Shown one piece after another: positions 36,941 through 48,300 of a stretch of 58,840 nucleotides of DNA. Origin of the DNA: a virus; IMG/VR virus record IMGVR_UViG_3300037189_003051, positions 1 through 58,840 of that record, one strand, 5' to 3'. Position 1 is the stretch's first letter. Every line of letters starts with the position of its first letter. The position numbers and the translations under genes were made by a program. The notes under the pieces are model-generated. The model was given only the letters and a program-made list of their open reading frames with translations, was not told the DNA's origin and made no database searches.

Positions 36941-39796
36941 ATGTTAACGACAAAAGAGTTTCTATCATCAGTGTTACCAAGTGAAGGTAACTACTGCGTG
37001 GTGGGTTTAAAAAAAGAAGAGAAGCCAAGACAAAAATTTGTAGATTCGATTGAGGACTTAGAAAAACTAGGTAATGATTTAGCTAATAACGGTTGGGATG
37101 CTTACTTTGCACTTTCATCTTTCACTAACCCTAAAGATGGTAGAACTGCTAATAATGCGTCACATTTAAAATCATTCTTTATTGATATTGATTGTGGTAT
37201 TGGTAAGCCATATGCAGACCAAGCCGAAGGTATGTCGGCACTAAAACAATTCCTTAAAGATACTGGATTACCTAAGCCATTAGTTGTCAATTCAGGTCGT
37301 GGTGTACACGCTTATTGGACATTAGATACAGACATTTCTGCACAAGACTGGAAACCCTTGGCGGAGAAGTTAAAGGCAGTATGCGCCAAATTTAAGCTAG
37401 AAGCTGACCCTTCAGTTACTGCTGATACGGCTCGTATCCTACGTATTCCCGGCACTCTTAACTTTAAAGACCCTGAAAATCCACAAGATGTAGAAGTATT
37501 AGTTGGGACTACCCAGGTGGGTATCTCTGTTATACAAGATGTTTTGAATTTACATGAAGACATCTTTGCGGGTATGGTTGGCAAACCACATATCACTAGA
37601 GGTATGGATGCCTTGACTGCACTTTTATCAGGAAACAGTCAGGCTAGGTTTAAAACAATTATGCTAAAAAGTGTAGAGGGTAAAGGTTGCCCACAACTAC
37701 TGCACATTTACGAGAATCAAGCTACAATAGAAGAACCTCTATGGCGGGCAGGGCTAAGTATTGCCCATCAATGTGTGGATAGGGATAAAGCCATTCACGC
37801 AATATCTGATAAACACCCTGAGTATTCCCCTGAATATACGGAGAAAAAAGCCAATGAGACTAAAGGCCCATATACCTGCCAAACTTTTAAGAAACTCAAT
37901 CCCTCAGGTTGCCAAGGATGTGAGCATAGCATCACGTCCCCAATTCAGCTTGGTAAAGAGATTGTGGAAGCAACGGAAGAAGACAACGTAGTTAAAGAAG
38001 AAGTATCGGATAAAGAAGAACCAGTCGAATATACTATCCCTAAACTGCCTCACCCTTACTTTAGGGGCAAAGTAGGTGGTATCTACATTCGGCAAAAAGA
38101 TGAAGAAACAGGTGCGGATGAGGACATCCTTATTTACCCTTATGACTTCTATGTAGTAAAGCGTATACACGACCCTGATTTGGGTGAAACATTATTGATG
38201 CGTTTGCACTTACCTAAAGATGGTGTGCGTGAGTTCATTATGCCGTTGTCTACGGCTATGGCTAAAGACAGATTTAGAGATAAGATTTCTGAGCATGGTA
38301 TTGCCGTGCTTGGTAAAAGACAGGACATCCTTATGGCGTACATAACTAGATGGGTAGAAGAATTGCAATCAAAAGAAGAGTCTGAGAAGGCACGCCGTCA
38401 ATTCGGTTGGCTAGAAGATAATAGTAGCTTTATCCTTGGCGATAAAGAAATCACTGCTACTGATACTAAATATAGCCCACCTACGGCTACAACATTAACG
38501 CTTATCCCTATGTTCAAACAAAAGGGTGACTTCCATATATGGAAAGATGTTGTTAATGCTTACGCTAGACCTGAGATGGAAGCCAAGGCATTTGCTTTCT
38601 TCATGGGGTTTGGTAACGTACTGTTGAAGTTTACTAACTTAGATGGTTATCTACTAAGCTTAAAGTCACAAGGTTCAGGCTCAGGTAAGTCTACAATCTT
38701 GCACGCTGTTGGTAGTATTTACGGACACCCTAAGCATGGTTTGATGCAGGTCAAAGATACGTACAACCAAAAGCTACAACGTATTGGTACATTACAAAAC
38801 ATTCCAATCTTATTTGACGAGATGACTAATATGCCACCTGACCAAAAGTCTAACTTGGCTTATGACATTACAGAAGGTCGTGCTAAGAATAGATTGAAGT
38901 CAAGTGAAAACGCAGAACGTATTAACGTAACTCGTTGGGCTACTGGATTGATTACAACTTCTAACCGTTCATTACGTGACGAGTTGCTATCACTAAAGGC
39001 TTTTCCTGAAGGCGAGTTAATGCGTATCATGGAACTGCACATCTTTAATGACCCTAATGATGACCCACTATGGGCTAGGAATCACTTCAGTCGTTTGTAC
39101 GATAACTATGGGCATGCAGTCTTTCCGTACATTCAATATCTAATCGCACACTTACCTGAAGTTATTGAGTTCATTGGTAAGATTCAAACTAAGATTGAGG
39201 TAGCGGCAGATATTAAATCGCACGAACGCTACTGGTCAGCTATGGCTACGATTGCTATTGTTGGCGGTATTATCTCTAAACGTCTTGGATTACATGATAT
39301 TGACCACAAGCCTGTGATGGATTACATCATCAAGCATATCCGTGATTCACGAGTACAGAACAGTATGCTTATGCTTGAGTCTAGCGACTTCTTAGGCGGT
39401 ATGTTGCAACGTAGATTCCACGAGATTCTTGTTATCAATGGTAAGAAGGATGGTAAGACTGGTCTTGAGACTGCCGCTATCCGTGAGCCACGTGGCGCAT
39501 TAACTGCACGTTATGAGCCTGATACTAAATTATTGTTCGTAGTAGCCAAAGAGTATCGTGGTGAATGTAACAAGATGCAGTTAAACTTTGATGAGTCTTT
39601 AATTATGCACAAGAAGAACGGTGCGTTCTTAGGTACTAAGCGTAAGCGTATGACTGCCGGTACTATTATTAGTACTGAGATTAACGTACCCGCCTTGGTG
39701 TTTGATACAACTAAGTTAGGCTTCTTTAATGAGGACAAATTACTAAATGCTCAAGATTCTGAATCTGATAGTATTAGTTCCTTGGAAGGAGTTTGA
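36941..39796 (+). CDS. Primase-helicase (AEP primase plus DUF927-like P-loop)
   Basis: 951 residues from ATG 36941; earlier starts (36896, 36878) lack a ribosome site. The N-terminal half has the archaeo-eukaryotic primase pattern: FFIDIDCG near residue 77 (metal-binding Asp pair) and VVNSGRGVHAYWTL near residue 112. A Cys-rich stretch (residues 305-330) is likely a zinc site. The C-terminal half has a FGWLEDNSSFILG region typical of DUF927, Walker A GSGSGKST near 576 and Walker B ILFDEMT near 622. It primes and unwinds DNA. Confidence 0.85.
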   Translation: MLTTKEFLSSVLPSEGNYCVVGLKKEEKPRQKFVDSIEDLEKLGNDLANNGWDAYFALSSFTNPKDGRTANNASHLKSFFIDIDCGIGKPYADQAEGMSALKQFLKDTGLPKPLVVNSGRGVHAYWTLDTDISAQDWKPLAEKLKAVCAKFKLEADPSVTADTARILRIPGTLNFKDPENPQDVEVLVGTTQVGISVIQDVLNLHEDIFAGMVGKPHITRGMDALTALLSGNSQARFKTIMLKSVEGKGCPQLLHIYENQATIEEPLWRAGLSIAHQCVDRDKAIHAISDKHPEYSPEYTEKKANETKGPYTCQTFKKLNPSGCQGCEHSITSPIQLGKEIVEATEEDNVVKEEVSDKEEPVEYTIPKLPHPYFRGKVGGIYIRQKDEETGADEDILIYPYDFYVVKRIHDPDLGETLLMRLHLPKDGVREFIMPLSTAMAKDRFRDKISEHGIAVLGKRQDILMAYITRWVEELQSKEESEKARRQFGWLEDNSSFILGDKEITATDTKYSPPTATTLTLIPMFKQKGDFHIWKDVVNAYARPEMEAKAFAFFMGFGNVLLKFTNLDGYLLSLKSQGSGSGKSTILHAVGSIYGHPKHGLMQVKDTYNQKLQRIGTLQNIPILFDEMTNMPPDQKSNLAYDITEGRAKNRLKSSENAERINVTRWATGLITTSNRSLRDELLSLKAFPEGELMRIMELHIFNDPNDDPLWARNHFSRLYDNYGHAVFPYIQYLIAHLPEVIEFIGKIQTKIEVAADIKSHERYWSAMATIAIVGGIISKRLGLHDIDHKPVMDYIIKHIRDSRVQNSMLMLESSDFLGGMLQRRFHEILVINGKKDGKTGLETAAIREPRGALTARYEPDTKLLFVVAKEYRGECNKMQLNFDESLIMHKKNGAFLGTKRKRMTAGTIISTEINVPALVFDTTKLGFFNEDKLLNAQDSESDSISSLEGV

Positions 39797-39947
39797 GCCG
39801 GGCATGTCCTTTTTCATACCGTGCCTAGATAGGCAAAGGCATTGTATGGAGCTTAAAAAAGAAGCAAACCGTTGGGGATACGAGGTTATTTGTAAGCCAG
39901 TAGTGGAAAACGGTAAGTACGGCTTGCGTCTTTGGCGGGTTCAGTGA
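39747..39947 (+). CDS. Small conserved phage protein (66 aa)
   Basis: Overlaps the primase gene by 50 bases; ATG 39747 or 39804. The core, PWKEFEPGMSFFIPCLDRQR then a helix and YGLRLWRV, matches small proteins with an SFFIPC element that I recall at the end of replication blocks of other phages. A small alpha/beta fold is likely. Last gene before the terminator. Confidence 0.7.
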   Translation: MLKILNLIVLVPWKEFEPGMSFFIPCLDRQRHCMELKKEANRWGYEVICKPVVENGKYGLRLWRVQ

Positions 39948-39995
39948 TACACTCCGGTAACTCTTCTCCTTAACTAATCACTCGGTTAAGGATTA

Positions 39996-40020
39996 ACCCC
40001 GCTTCGGCGGGGTATTTTTT
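39996..40020 (+). terminator. Intrinsic terminator of the early/middle operon
   Basis: ACCCCGC-TTCG-GCGGGGT followed by ATTTTTT. It lies between the convergent early and late blocks; the last T overlap the end of the late gene at 40019. On the other strand the stem is preceded by TTTT-poor sequence, so it works mainly on the plus strand. Confidence 0.93.
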
Positions 40021-43000
40021 AGTAACCAGCCGCCTTACGCAAGGCACTTACATTCTGCAACAAGCCTTCTTCAAGTTGCCTAATTTGCTCGATTGCATCG
40101 CCTTTCTGTTTAGCGTTCATCTGTGATGCAGGAGCTTCACGTACCATAGTTTCATACTGACGTAACTTAGCAAGTTGTTGGTCAATAGCACTAGTCGCTT
40201 GTTTAAGTTGGTATAGATTTGTGTTCTTAACTGCAAATGGGTTTATAGGAGATGTTTCTCCTTGGATAAATTTAACTGCTTCTCCAACTTGACCCTTCTT
40301 CATCAATGTGTTGTAACCGTTAACTGCTTTAGTTACTTCATCATGCAATTCATAAAAGTCATTCTTCAAACCACTACCATGCTCTTTAGCAACAAATGCA
40401 CTCATACCTGGGAAGGTAGCAAACGCATCTTGTACTGACTTTTCAGGTGTAGGAATACCTGAGGCTTCCCTAGCCATAGCGTTAGTAGCCATTAAAACCA
40501 TACCGCCTGTTGTACCTAAATAACCCTTAATCAAATGGTCAACTGCCATAGGCGAAATCAATCCACTAGCACCAATAGCTTTAGCAAGTTCAGATGTATT
40601 AGTAGAGTATTGTAGTTCTGTTGGACGCTCTTTTAATCCAGTACCCACAATAGGTCGGCCTGAGAAGAAATCATAGTTTGTCATAACTTCTAGTGCCGGT
40701 TTAACTGCTTGTGGAACTGCGGTAGGGCTTAAAATCATATTAGTCAAACTATCAGCCATACCATTACGCATCTTTCTACCATCAGAATAACCTGTATCTG
40801 TTAAGTAGTTGTATGTATATTCAGCCGCTAATTTAGGTAACAAGAATACGTCACTACGTAATGGCAACATAAATGGAGTACCCGGAATTAACAAGTGCCT
40901 ATCTCGGATAGCTGGGTCCATTTCTTGGTATTCTTTTGTGTTTGATACCAATGAAGAATAGATAAACCCTAACGCCGCCAACTTCATGCTGTTGTTAATT
41001 AGAGTCTTGTAAACTTCATTACGAGTAGCTGGTGCAATACCACGACCTGCTAACACTTTATATGCTACGTTTTGGGCTTGTAAATAAGCACCAAAGAATG
41101 GTACGTTTTGGCGTAAAATCTGAGCTACGCCGCTTGCACCTTGGCGTTTAAAGTTAATAATCTCAAAGGCACGTTCGATAGCCTTAGCCTTATCCCCATT
41201 TGTTTCAGCCATAGTACGGTTATAGATAGCCTGACGCACTGCATTATCAGATGCCATAGCTATCTTTTCAAACGGTGCTAATAACTTTTGCTTCAATGAA
41301 GGCTCTTTAAAACCGTGAACCATAGCAACTTCATTCTTAGCTAATAACCCTGAGAAATCTCCAGTAGCGCCGTATCTATAAAGTTCTTCACCGGCAGCAC
41401 TTCTACCAAATAAAGTCTTAGTAAATTCTTTAACTACTTCAATACCTAACTTAAATGGACTCTTAACTCCTGAAGAAAGCATAGCCGCAATAGCGTCTTG
41501 TGGTAGCTGACTTAAAGAGAAGAATGGGTTAAGCACAATATTCTGACGCAACAAGTTTGTAGCTTTCTGCCACCAGCCCATCATAGGTAAGCCAACGGAT
41601 TCTACACCGTTAAACGCATGGACAAACAATGGGTCTTTAACTTCAAACCTAGCACGTTGTCCATCTCGCCATATTTCAACTACGTTTTGCTCGTGTTTTA
41701 CACGTTCGTCGGTACGTAAGTCTTTAACTTCATCAGGAATAACCTTTTTCATCCAGCTATACATAGAGTTAGCTTTTTGGTTTCTAACCGCACGAGATAC
41801 TGTGTAGCTAGTCCAACGCTCCATGTTGTCAAAGATGTTGTTAACGGCTTGCTCACTACCCTTAATCTTAAAGTTCTTTGCAAAATCAGATAGGCTTCTG
41901 GCGTACTCTTTTGGTCCAGCCGCATTAGCAATTTGTTCTGCACGATAGAAAGGAACATAGTCCATATAGTTCAACAATTCTTTAGCTTGTTCTTTGCTAT
42001 ATAAACCTGCCTCAACCGCTACGTCCATAGCGTTCTTACGGATGCCATTCCATTTCTCTTGAATCTTACGTAGCTCAGGCATCTCTTTAAAAATCTGCTT
42101 ACCTTTAGCAATCTGCTCAGGTGTCATGTGGCTATATATTTCTTTATCAGCCTTAGATAAACCTTCTAGACGTTCTGCAATAAATGCTTGGCTAGCAGCT
42201 GCGTTAATTTCTTCATGATTTAGACCATACTTCTCACCAACTTTGCTAAGGTCACCCATCATGTCACGCCAATTATTAGCACTATCTTCTACACGGAACT
42301 TAAATGTTTTTGGGTCCCATACCATAGCACCTTTTTCTAAAAAGGCGTTGGCAAGTGCGTTGTCGTGATAGGCTTGACCTGTTGCAGTTTCATACATAGC
42401 ATGGCGCAACAAGTCCATATTGCCTGTTTCTTCCAAGGCTTTAAACATTGCGTTATTGTATGCGGCATCAGATGAGAACCACATTGTTTCTTTTTCAGTA
42501 AGGAATCTTGAAAGACCCTTCTTAACATCTTCAGGATGTGTTTCTTTAATAGTTTGGAAAGGCCCACGCTTAACTTCTTGTGTTTCTGTATAGCCTGATT
42601 CTTTTGTTAGGTTGCGGATGTTATCGGCTTGAGTCTCTCGTTTGTATACCGGTGTTGGAAACTCGGTAATATTTTCCCCTAATTTTTTACCAAAGAAATC
42701 TCTCATTTCAGCTACATCAGCAGGTCTATTTTTAGCCATACCATGTGCTAAGGACAATAACTCATCTACAACATCTTTTGGCGGGAAGTTAAAGAACTCC
42801 CTAAATGCTTGAACTATCTTATTCCAAAAACCACCAATTACGCCATTATGCTTAGCTGTTTTTAAGAAATCTTGAAACTCAGGATTAGATAATGCTTCAG
42901 CAATAAATTCATGGGAATTTGTCAAACCATAATGGTCTGCATCTTTATTATACTTTTTATACTGTTCGTATATCTTCTTAACTTCTTTACCTGCTTTTGA

Positions 43001-45361
43001 CCCATTAAACATAGGGCTATAAGTAAGAGCATGAACATACTCATGCATAAGAGTTAAAGCGTGGTCAGGATTATTAGCTCTATCAATAAAAATAGAATCA
43101 GTTATAGGGTTATACGAACCAGTAGCTTTTAATACATCATCATAAACATCTTTAAATTCTACTTTTACATCAGGCAAGAATTTACTTAGCTTTCTAGCCA
43201 TCTTTCTAACGGCATGAGGAGCTGTTTCATCTGCAACTATATGGTCCAATAAAGCTCTTGAATCTGCACCACTATCAATTAAGTTTTCAAGTTTTGTATT
43301 TCTCTCTACAACATCTTTCGGTATTTCTCTACCACGTAAATCTTTATCACGGAAATACACATCAGGTTCACCTTTTTTCTCAACCTGTTTGATTGTTTCA
43401 CCTGACACTTCTTCGGGCTTTATCCTAAATGCTTCATCTCTAGCTTCCCATCTACCACGTTCAGCTATTTTGCTATTTACATATTGTTTTTCAATATCGC
43501 TTAATGATTCATAATATTTCTTGGCATCTTTTAGTTGTTGGGCTGTTTCATTTCCCCCTGCTAAATCTCCTGCTACATAGTCAAGCATAGCCTGATTTAG
43601 ATTCTCAGGTTCTTCATAACGCCTTGCTTTAATATCTTCATCAATACGTTGTAAGTATTTATTCTCAATCTTAGTTTCAGGGGTAGCTTTAGGAGCTTTT
43701 ACTTTTTCTCTAGGCGCAGCTACTACCGGTGCTTCTTCTGCGGTAGGTTCAGCTTTAGTTGCAACCGCTTCTTCTTTAACTACTTCTTCGGCTTTAGGCT
43801 TAGCTTGTTCAACTAGTTTGCCGTGTTCTTCACGCCATGTATTCTCAAGAATCTTCCAGTCATCCGCACTTAGTTCAGCTGGCGAGAGTCCTTTTGATTG
43901 CACCCATTCAATTAAACCTGCAGTGTCTCCTAATGGAGTTGGTTTTGCTCCCGCTCCAACATCAGGTTGTCCAACACTTTCGATATCACTTCCCAATCTT
44001 CCAGCTTCAGATGCTGTAGATTCTTTGGCGGGTTTACGTCGAACACTAGGCACTCGAATGCTTGGCTGAGTTGTTCCGGCGATAGCTTCAGTAGGTCTGA
44101 TAACATCACTTGTTACCTCCTTAAATTCAGGTCTTTTTAAAAATGTTTCAATTTTATCAGCGGCGCCTTTGGCTGGTTTGCCATTAGCGTATGCTTCTAA
44201 TACAGTTTTAACATGTGCAGCATCCGCAGGATTACTAATATCTCTACCAGCTAGCGGACCATCAGGGCGTAGAATAGTTGCAGTACGACCAATACCAAAA
44301 GTTTTACCAAATGCAGCTAGTTCGTTTGGTTCTGTACCAATTACAGGTGGCAGAGTATCCAGTGTATATGGCTTAGCTTTTTCTTTTGCTAAGTATCTAG
44401 TGCCGTCTTTAGTTACTATATTTTCAGGATACTTTTCTTTAAGTCCAGCTTCTGTTAATTCAGTTACAAAAGAAGTTGAACCATCTGGATGCACGTAAAT
44501 AGGAGTTTGCCCAGCATCTGCTACCCGTGGGTCAAACGGTAACTGTAATATTTGTGCGGAACTGGTTTCTTTTGCATCAGCAAGTTTTTGTTCGTACTCA
44601 GCATTAAGTCTGTCTTTAATGCGTTGGAACTCTTCAGGGTTACGTATTTCAATAGCTTTATTGCGTATGGCTTCAGGAACAATTCTTTCACCAAAACCAA
44701 TAACTTTTCTACCTAATGCAGTTTCTTTTTGACCTAATGCACCAGCCGCACCAGCGATACCAACTTTAGTCCAGTCCATAGGTTCTTCACCCATAGCTTG
44801 TTGACCTGCTTCGATACCTGCACCAAGACCTAAGTTAGCGAGTGCGTTTACACCAGCAGCATAGGCTTCTTTACCACCACGCAACAAAGCGCCGCTAGGA
44901 CGCAAGCCAAGTAAGCTAGGAGCAGCCTCACCAATAAAAGAAGCGTAAGGATGTGCTTTTTCTTCTTTTAATCTTTGTTCTTCATCTAAACCAAGTTTCT
45001 TAGCTAGTTCAGGGTATGACTGTAAAATCTTTTCTTGTACCGCTGAAGTTAATGCACCTGCGCCAAGACCGCCAGCAATAGCGCCTAATGGGACTGTAAT
45101 TGGAGCAGCTGGTCCACCTAATGCACCTAACGCAGCACCTGCACCCATACCTGCAAAACCACCAAGAGTTGGAAGAGCTGCACGCTCAGCGCCGTGAGCA
45201 AGAGTTTTTAAAGTAGAAGGTTCTTCTTCGGGTTTTGCTTCTTCTTTAGGATGCCATAGATTATCTTCTACGTATCTGTACGCATCTTCGATACTAGACC
45301 CTTCAGGGCCGTCAACAGTAAACTTCTGCCCATCAGGGGCAGTGACGTTAAACTTAGGCAT
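40019..45361 (-). CDS. Giant polyvalent ejection protein with metallopeptidase domain
   Basis: 1780 residues. It opens with FNVTAPDGQKFTVDGPEG, a start I know from large phage polyvalent proteins, then Gly/Ala-rich hydrophobic stretches (residues 60-130). A gluzincin-like domain has MHEYVHALTYS near residue 770 (HExxH) and SHEFIAEAL near 815 as third ligand. The C-terminal third (NPFFSLSQLPQDAIAAMLSS region and later) resembles the LPD38 type. Such proteins are packed in the head and injected with DNA. The peptidase may act on host proteins or the envelope. Confidence 0.8.
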   Translation of the reverse strand: MPKFNVTAPDGQKFTVDGPEGSSIEDAYRYVEDNLWHPKEEAKPEEEPSTLKTLAHGAERAALPTLGGFAGMGAGAALGALGGPAAPITVPLGAIAGGLGAGALTSAVQEKILQSYPELAKKLGLDEEQRLKEEKAHPYASFIGEAAPSLLGLRPSGALLRGGKEAYAAGVNALANLGLGAGIEAGQQAMGEEPMDWTKVGIAGAAGALGQKETALGRKVIGFGERIVPEAIRNKAIEIRNPEEFQRIKDRLNAEYEQKLADAKETSSAQILQLPFDPRVADAGQTPIYVHPDGSTSFVTELTEAGLKEKYPENIVTKDGTRYLAKEKAKPYTLDTLPPVIGTEPNELAAFGKTFGIGRTATILRPDGPLAGRDISNPADAAHVKTVLEAYANGKPAKGAADKIETFLKRPEFKEVTSDVIRPTEAIAGTTQPSIRVPSVRRKPAKESTASEAGRLGSDIESVGQPDVGAGAKPTPLGDTAGLIEWVQSKGLSPAELSADDWKILENTWREEHGKLVEQAKPKAEEVVKEEAVATKAEPTAEEAPVVAAPREKVKAPKATPETKIENKYLQRIDEDIKARRYEEPENLNQAMLDYVAGDLAGGNETAQQLKDAKKYYESLSDIEKQYVNSKIAERGRWEARDEAFRIKPEEVSGETIKQVEKKGEPDVYFRDKDLRGREIPKDVVERNTKLENLIDSGADSRALLDHIVADETAPHAVRKMARKLSKFLPDVKVEFKDVYDDVLKATGSYNPITDSIFIDRANNPDHALTLMHEYVHALTYSPMFNGSKAGKEVKKIYEQYKKYNKDADHYGLTNSHEFIAEALSNPEFQDFLKTAKHNGVIGGFWNKIVQAFREFFNFPPKDVVDELLSLAHGMAKNRPADVAEMRDFFGKKLGENITEFPTPVYKRETQADNIRNLTKESGYTETQEVKRGPFQTIKETHPEDVKKGLSRFLTEKETMWFSSDAAYNNAMFKALEETGNMDLLRHAMYETATGQAYHDNALANAFLEKGAMVWDPKTFKFRVEDSANNWRDMMGDLSKVGEKYGLNHEEINAAASQAFIAERLEGLSKADKEIYSHMTPEQIAKGKQIFKEMPELRKIQEKWNGIRKNAMDVAVEAGLYSKEQAKELLNYMDYVPFYRAEQIANAAGPKEYARSLSDFAKNFKIKGSEQAVNNIFDNMERWTSYTVSRAVRNQKANSMYSWMKKVIPDEVKDLRTDERVKHEQNVVEIWRDGQRARFEVKDPLFVHAFNGVESVGLPMMGWWQKATNLLRQNIVLNPFFSLSQLPQDAIAAMLSSGVKSPFKLGIEVVKEFTKTLFGRSAAGEELYRYGATGDFSGLLAKNEVAMVHGFKEPSLKQKLLAPFEKIAMASDNAVRQAIYNRTMAETNGDKAKAIERAFEIINFKRQGASGVAQILRQNVPFFGAYLQAQNVAYKVLAGRGIAPATRNEVYKTLINNSMKLAALGFIYSSLVSNTKEYQEMDPAIRDRHLLIPGTPFMLPLRSDVFLLPKLAAEYTYNYLTDTGYSDGRKMRNGMADSLTNMILSPTAVPQAVKPALEVMTNYDFFSGRPIVGTGLKERPTELQYSTNTSELAKAIGASGLISPMAVDHLIKGYLGTTGGMVLMATNAMAREASGIPTPEKSVQDAFATFPGMSAFVAKEHGSGLKNDFYELHDEVTKAVNGYNTLMKKGQVGEAVKFIQGETSPINPFAVKNTNLYQLKQATSAIDQQLAKLRQYETMVREAPASQMNAKQKGDAIEQIRQLEEGLLQNVSALRKAAGY

Positions 45362-45376
45362 TAATTACCCTTTAAA

Positions 45377-48300
45377 TTAACCGTTAGCTTTAGAACCAGA
45401 CCAACCAGTCCAATCTTTACCGGCTGTATCTATTCCTTGCATTTCATATAGCTTGCGTTTGATAGCATTATACTCTTTATCTTGAGCTAATAAAGCATTA
45501 AATTGTTTTTGGAAAGCAGCGGCTTTGTCCGGCTGATTAAGCATAGCTGGGTCAATAATACCCATCTTATTAAGAACAAATGCTTGAGCTTCTTTTTCTT
45601 TGTTTTGAATCTGACCAGCAAGAACTTTTTGTTGTCCTAACAAGTTAGCTTCTTTGCGTGCATCTGCATACAAGTTAGCACGTGCCAAGGCACTGTATCC
45701 ACCCATAAGAGTTTTTTCTGCATCACTCTGTTGTTTTTGTGAAGCCATTGCCGCTTCAACACCTTTAAGACCACCTTGACCAATATTAGTTAAAGCATGT
45801 TGTGATGTACCACCAGCAATACCTAAACCAGCTGCAATAAGAGCCATGTTCTTGTCTTGTTCGCGTTGGCTAGCAATATTCTCACGAATCTCTTTAAGAT
45901 AATCAGAAAGATTTTCTTCAGCTGTTTTTGGCTTTTCAGATTCCGGAGCTGCCGGCGTTGGGGGATTTAATTCCTTATCACTAAGCATAGCTGAACGTGG
46001 AGGACCCATTTCAGGTTGTGGCGCAGGTGCGGCAGGTGCTGCTGCCGGCGCTTTACTTTGTTCAACTTTACGTTGTTGTACTAAATCACTAGGTAACATC
46101 CAATCAGGAATCCAAGAAGCAATAGGCTTAGATTTATCAGCTTGTGCTTGAATCTCAGCAGGTAAGGCAGTATCGCCCGACAATGCGCCTTGCATAATGT
46201 TCTTACCGCCTAGAGCTTTTTGTGCTTCAGGATTACGTAGAATGTTAGCACCTAATTCGCTAGCTTTATAGCCACCATACCCAACTGCTGCCGGTACTGC
46301 AAACGTACCAACTGTAGGTCTAGTCACCGCTCTTTCCGCAGTTCTAGTTGCCTGCGATGTAGTAGACATTGGGTCTTTCTTAAGCAAGTCTTCAATAGAT
46401 GGTCTATTTGCCGCTCTATTAAGTACGTCTTTTGTACCAATCTTACCGCTACGTGGTAACTTTTCTTCAGGGTATGGTTCACCGCCAGATAAATCTTCAA
46501 ACCCAGGAACTAAGCCTTCGTTAACAAAGTGCATAACTTTGCCGCCTTTAGCTAAGCCAACAATGTATTTGCGAGTCTCACCTGGAAGAGCATCAATACC
46601 TTTACCTGATGCTAACCACTCCTTAGTAGCTTTAGGTCCCATATTGTAAGCAATAGCTGCAAGTTTAGGGTCACCAAATTCCCTATACATAGCGTCAAGA
46701 TAGTCACGACCAACTCGTGCTTTTTCTTCAGCGCTATTATCTCTAGCTGGAGTAACTCCAAAGCCAGGGTCTTTTTGAGTGAACGGCATAACTTGCATTT
46801 CACCTTCTGCACCTTTGCTAGAAGTTAATATTCTACCTTTTTCATCGTAACGTCTACCGCCGCTTTCTTTATGTAATACATGTTTATGTAAACGTTCTCT
46901 GTCAGATAGCGTCTCAATTCCGCTTGGTGCTTTAGCTTCAGGACGAATACCTGTACCAGTAGGGGCGGTCATATTAATACCAATACCTTGTGATTCTGGT
47001 TCAGTTAAATTAGCTAAATATTTATCAAACATAGCACGTTCTTCACGGCTCATGCCACCCATAGCTTCGTCATCATCTTCAACTAAACTACCATCTTCTC
47101 CGGAAAAAGCAATAATGCCGCCTTGAGCTGCACGGACAGGTAAGTTAGAAGGAATATTAGGAATACCTTGTGGTTGTGCTTTAGTTTCTAATTCACCAAG
47201 CACAGTACCTTGTGGCATTTGTGGAGTTGTTTTAGGAGCATTTTCGATTTGGTCTAATGCAATAGCACCAATCATAGGGGTAACTGATTTGTTTTTAATA
47301 CCTTGACTAATCTGTTGTGCTGAAAAAGCTAGTGGGTCGTTTAGTACTTTCTTGTCAATAGAAGTGATACCGCCTGTAGCATATTTCTTTTCTTTAACAG
47401 AGCCGCCTTCTTTAAACATGCCAGCCACTTTACCTAAACCATAGCCAGCCATACCCAAACCAGCTACCTGAGAAATAGGGCTAGGCGCAGCTTGGTACAT
47501 TTGAGTTGTACCTGTTTGTAATGGTAAGCCACGCAACATTGAGTTCATAAACGCAAGCTGCTGTTGTGGGTATTGTTGCGCCATCGCATAGTTATTGATA
47601 GCGTTATTGACAACATTCTGTTGTTGCTGTTGTTGTTGCTGACCATATTGGTTTTGCAAGTTTAATATACCTTGCTGACCTTGAAGCTTTTGTGTACCAA
47701 TATTAGCCAATTGGTTAGCGCCTTGTAATGCTTGACCATAACCTTGTAAGCCTAGACCAGCACCATATTGCATAGCTTGTTGAGCTTGATTATAAGCTTG
47801 GTTATATCCTTGACCCAAAGCCGCTTGCTGCCCCATAAGAGCATTTTGTTGAGCTAAGTTTTGAGCTAATGCGCCACGAGTACCACCAAATGCGCCAGCT
47901 GCGGTAGCTTGACCAGCAGCTTGTTGGGCTTGAAGATTGCCTTGCTGTGCAAGTTGGTTTAATTGCGGTTGTAAGGCTTGTTGAACATAAGGGTTCATGA
48001 AAGAACCAACAGCATTAGGGTCAGTTGCCATACGATTATAATTAGCGCCAGCGCCCATAGAACCCATAATACCTGCGCCAGTTAACCCAGCAGCTGCGTT
48101 GTATTCACTTGGTAATCCTAAGTTAGCAGCACCGCTAAATGATTGTTCTTGCATTGGGCTAAAGCCGGCAACATAATCTTGTGGGTTTGTACTATATGGA
48201 ACAAAAGGCTTAACGCCTGTAATTTGAGTAGTGCCATCAGGATTTTGTTGTGTATTAAACAACTGTTGTTGAGTAGCGCCAAGCATTGTCTCAACATATG

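Noticed and set aside
43818-44498. Plus-strand frames opposite the giant ejection gene
   Set aside because: They lie opposite a continuous 1780-codon gene with clear domains and have no start signals.
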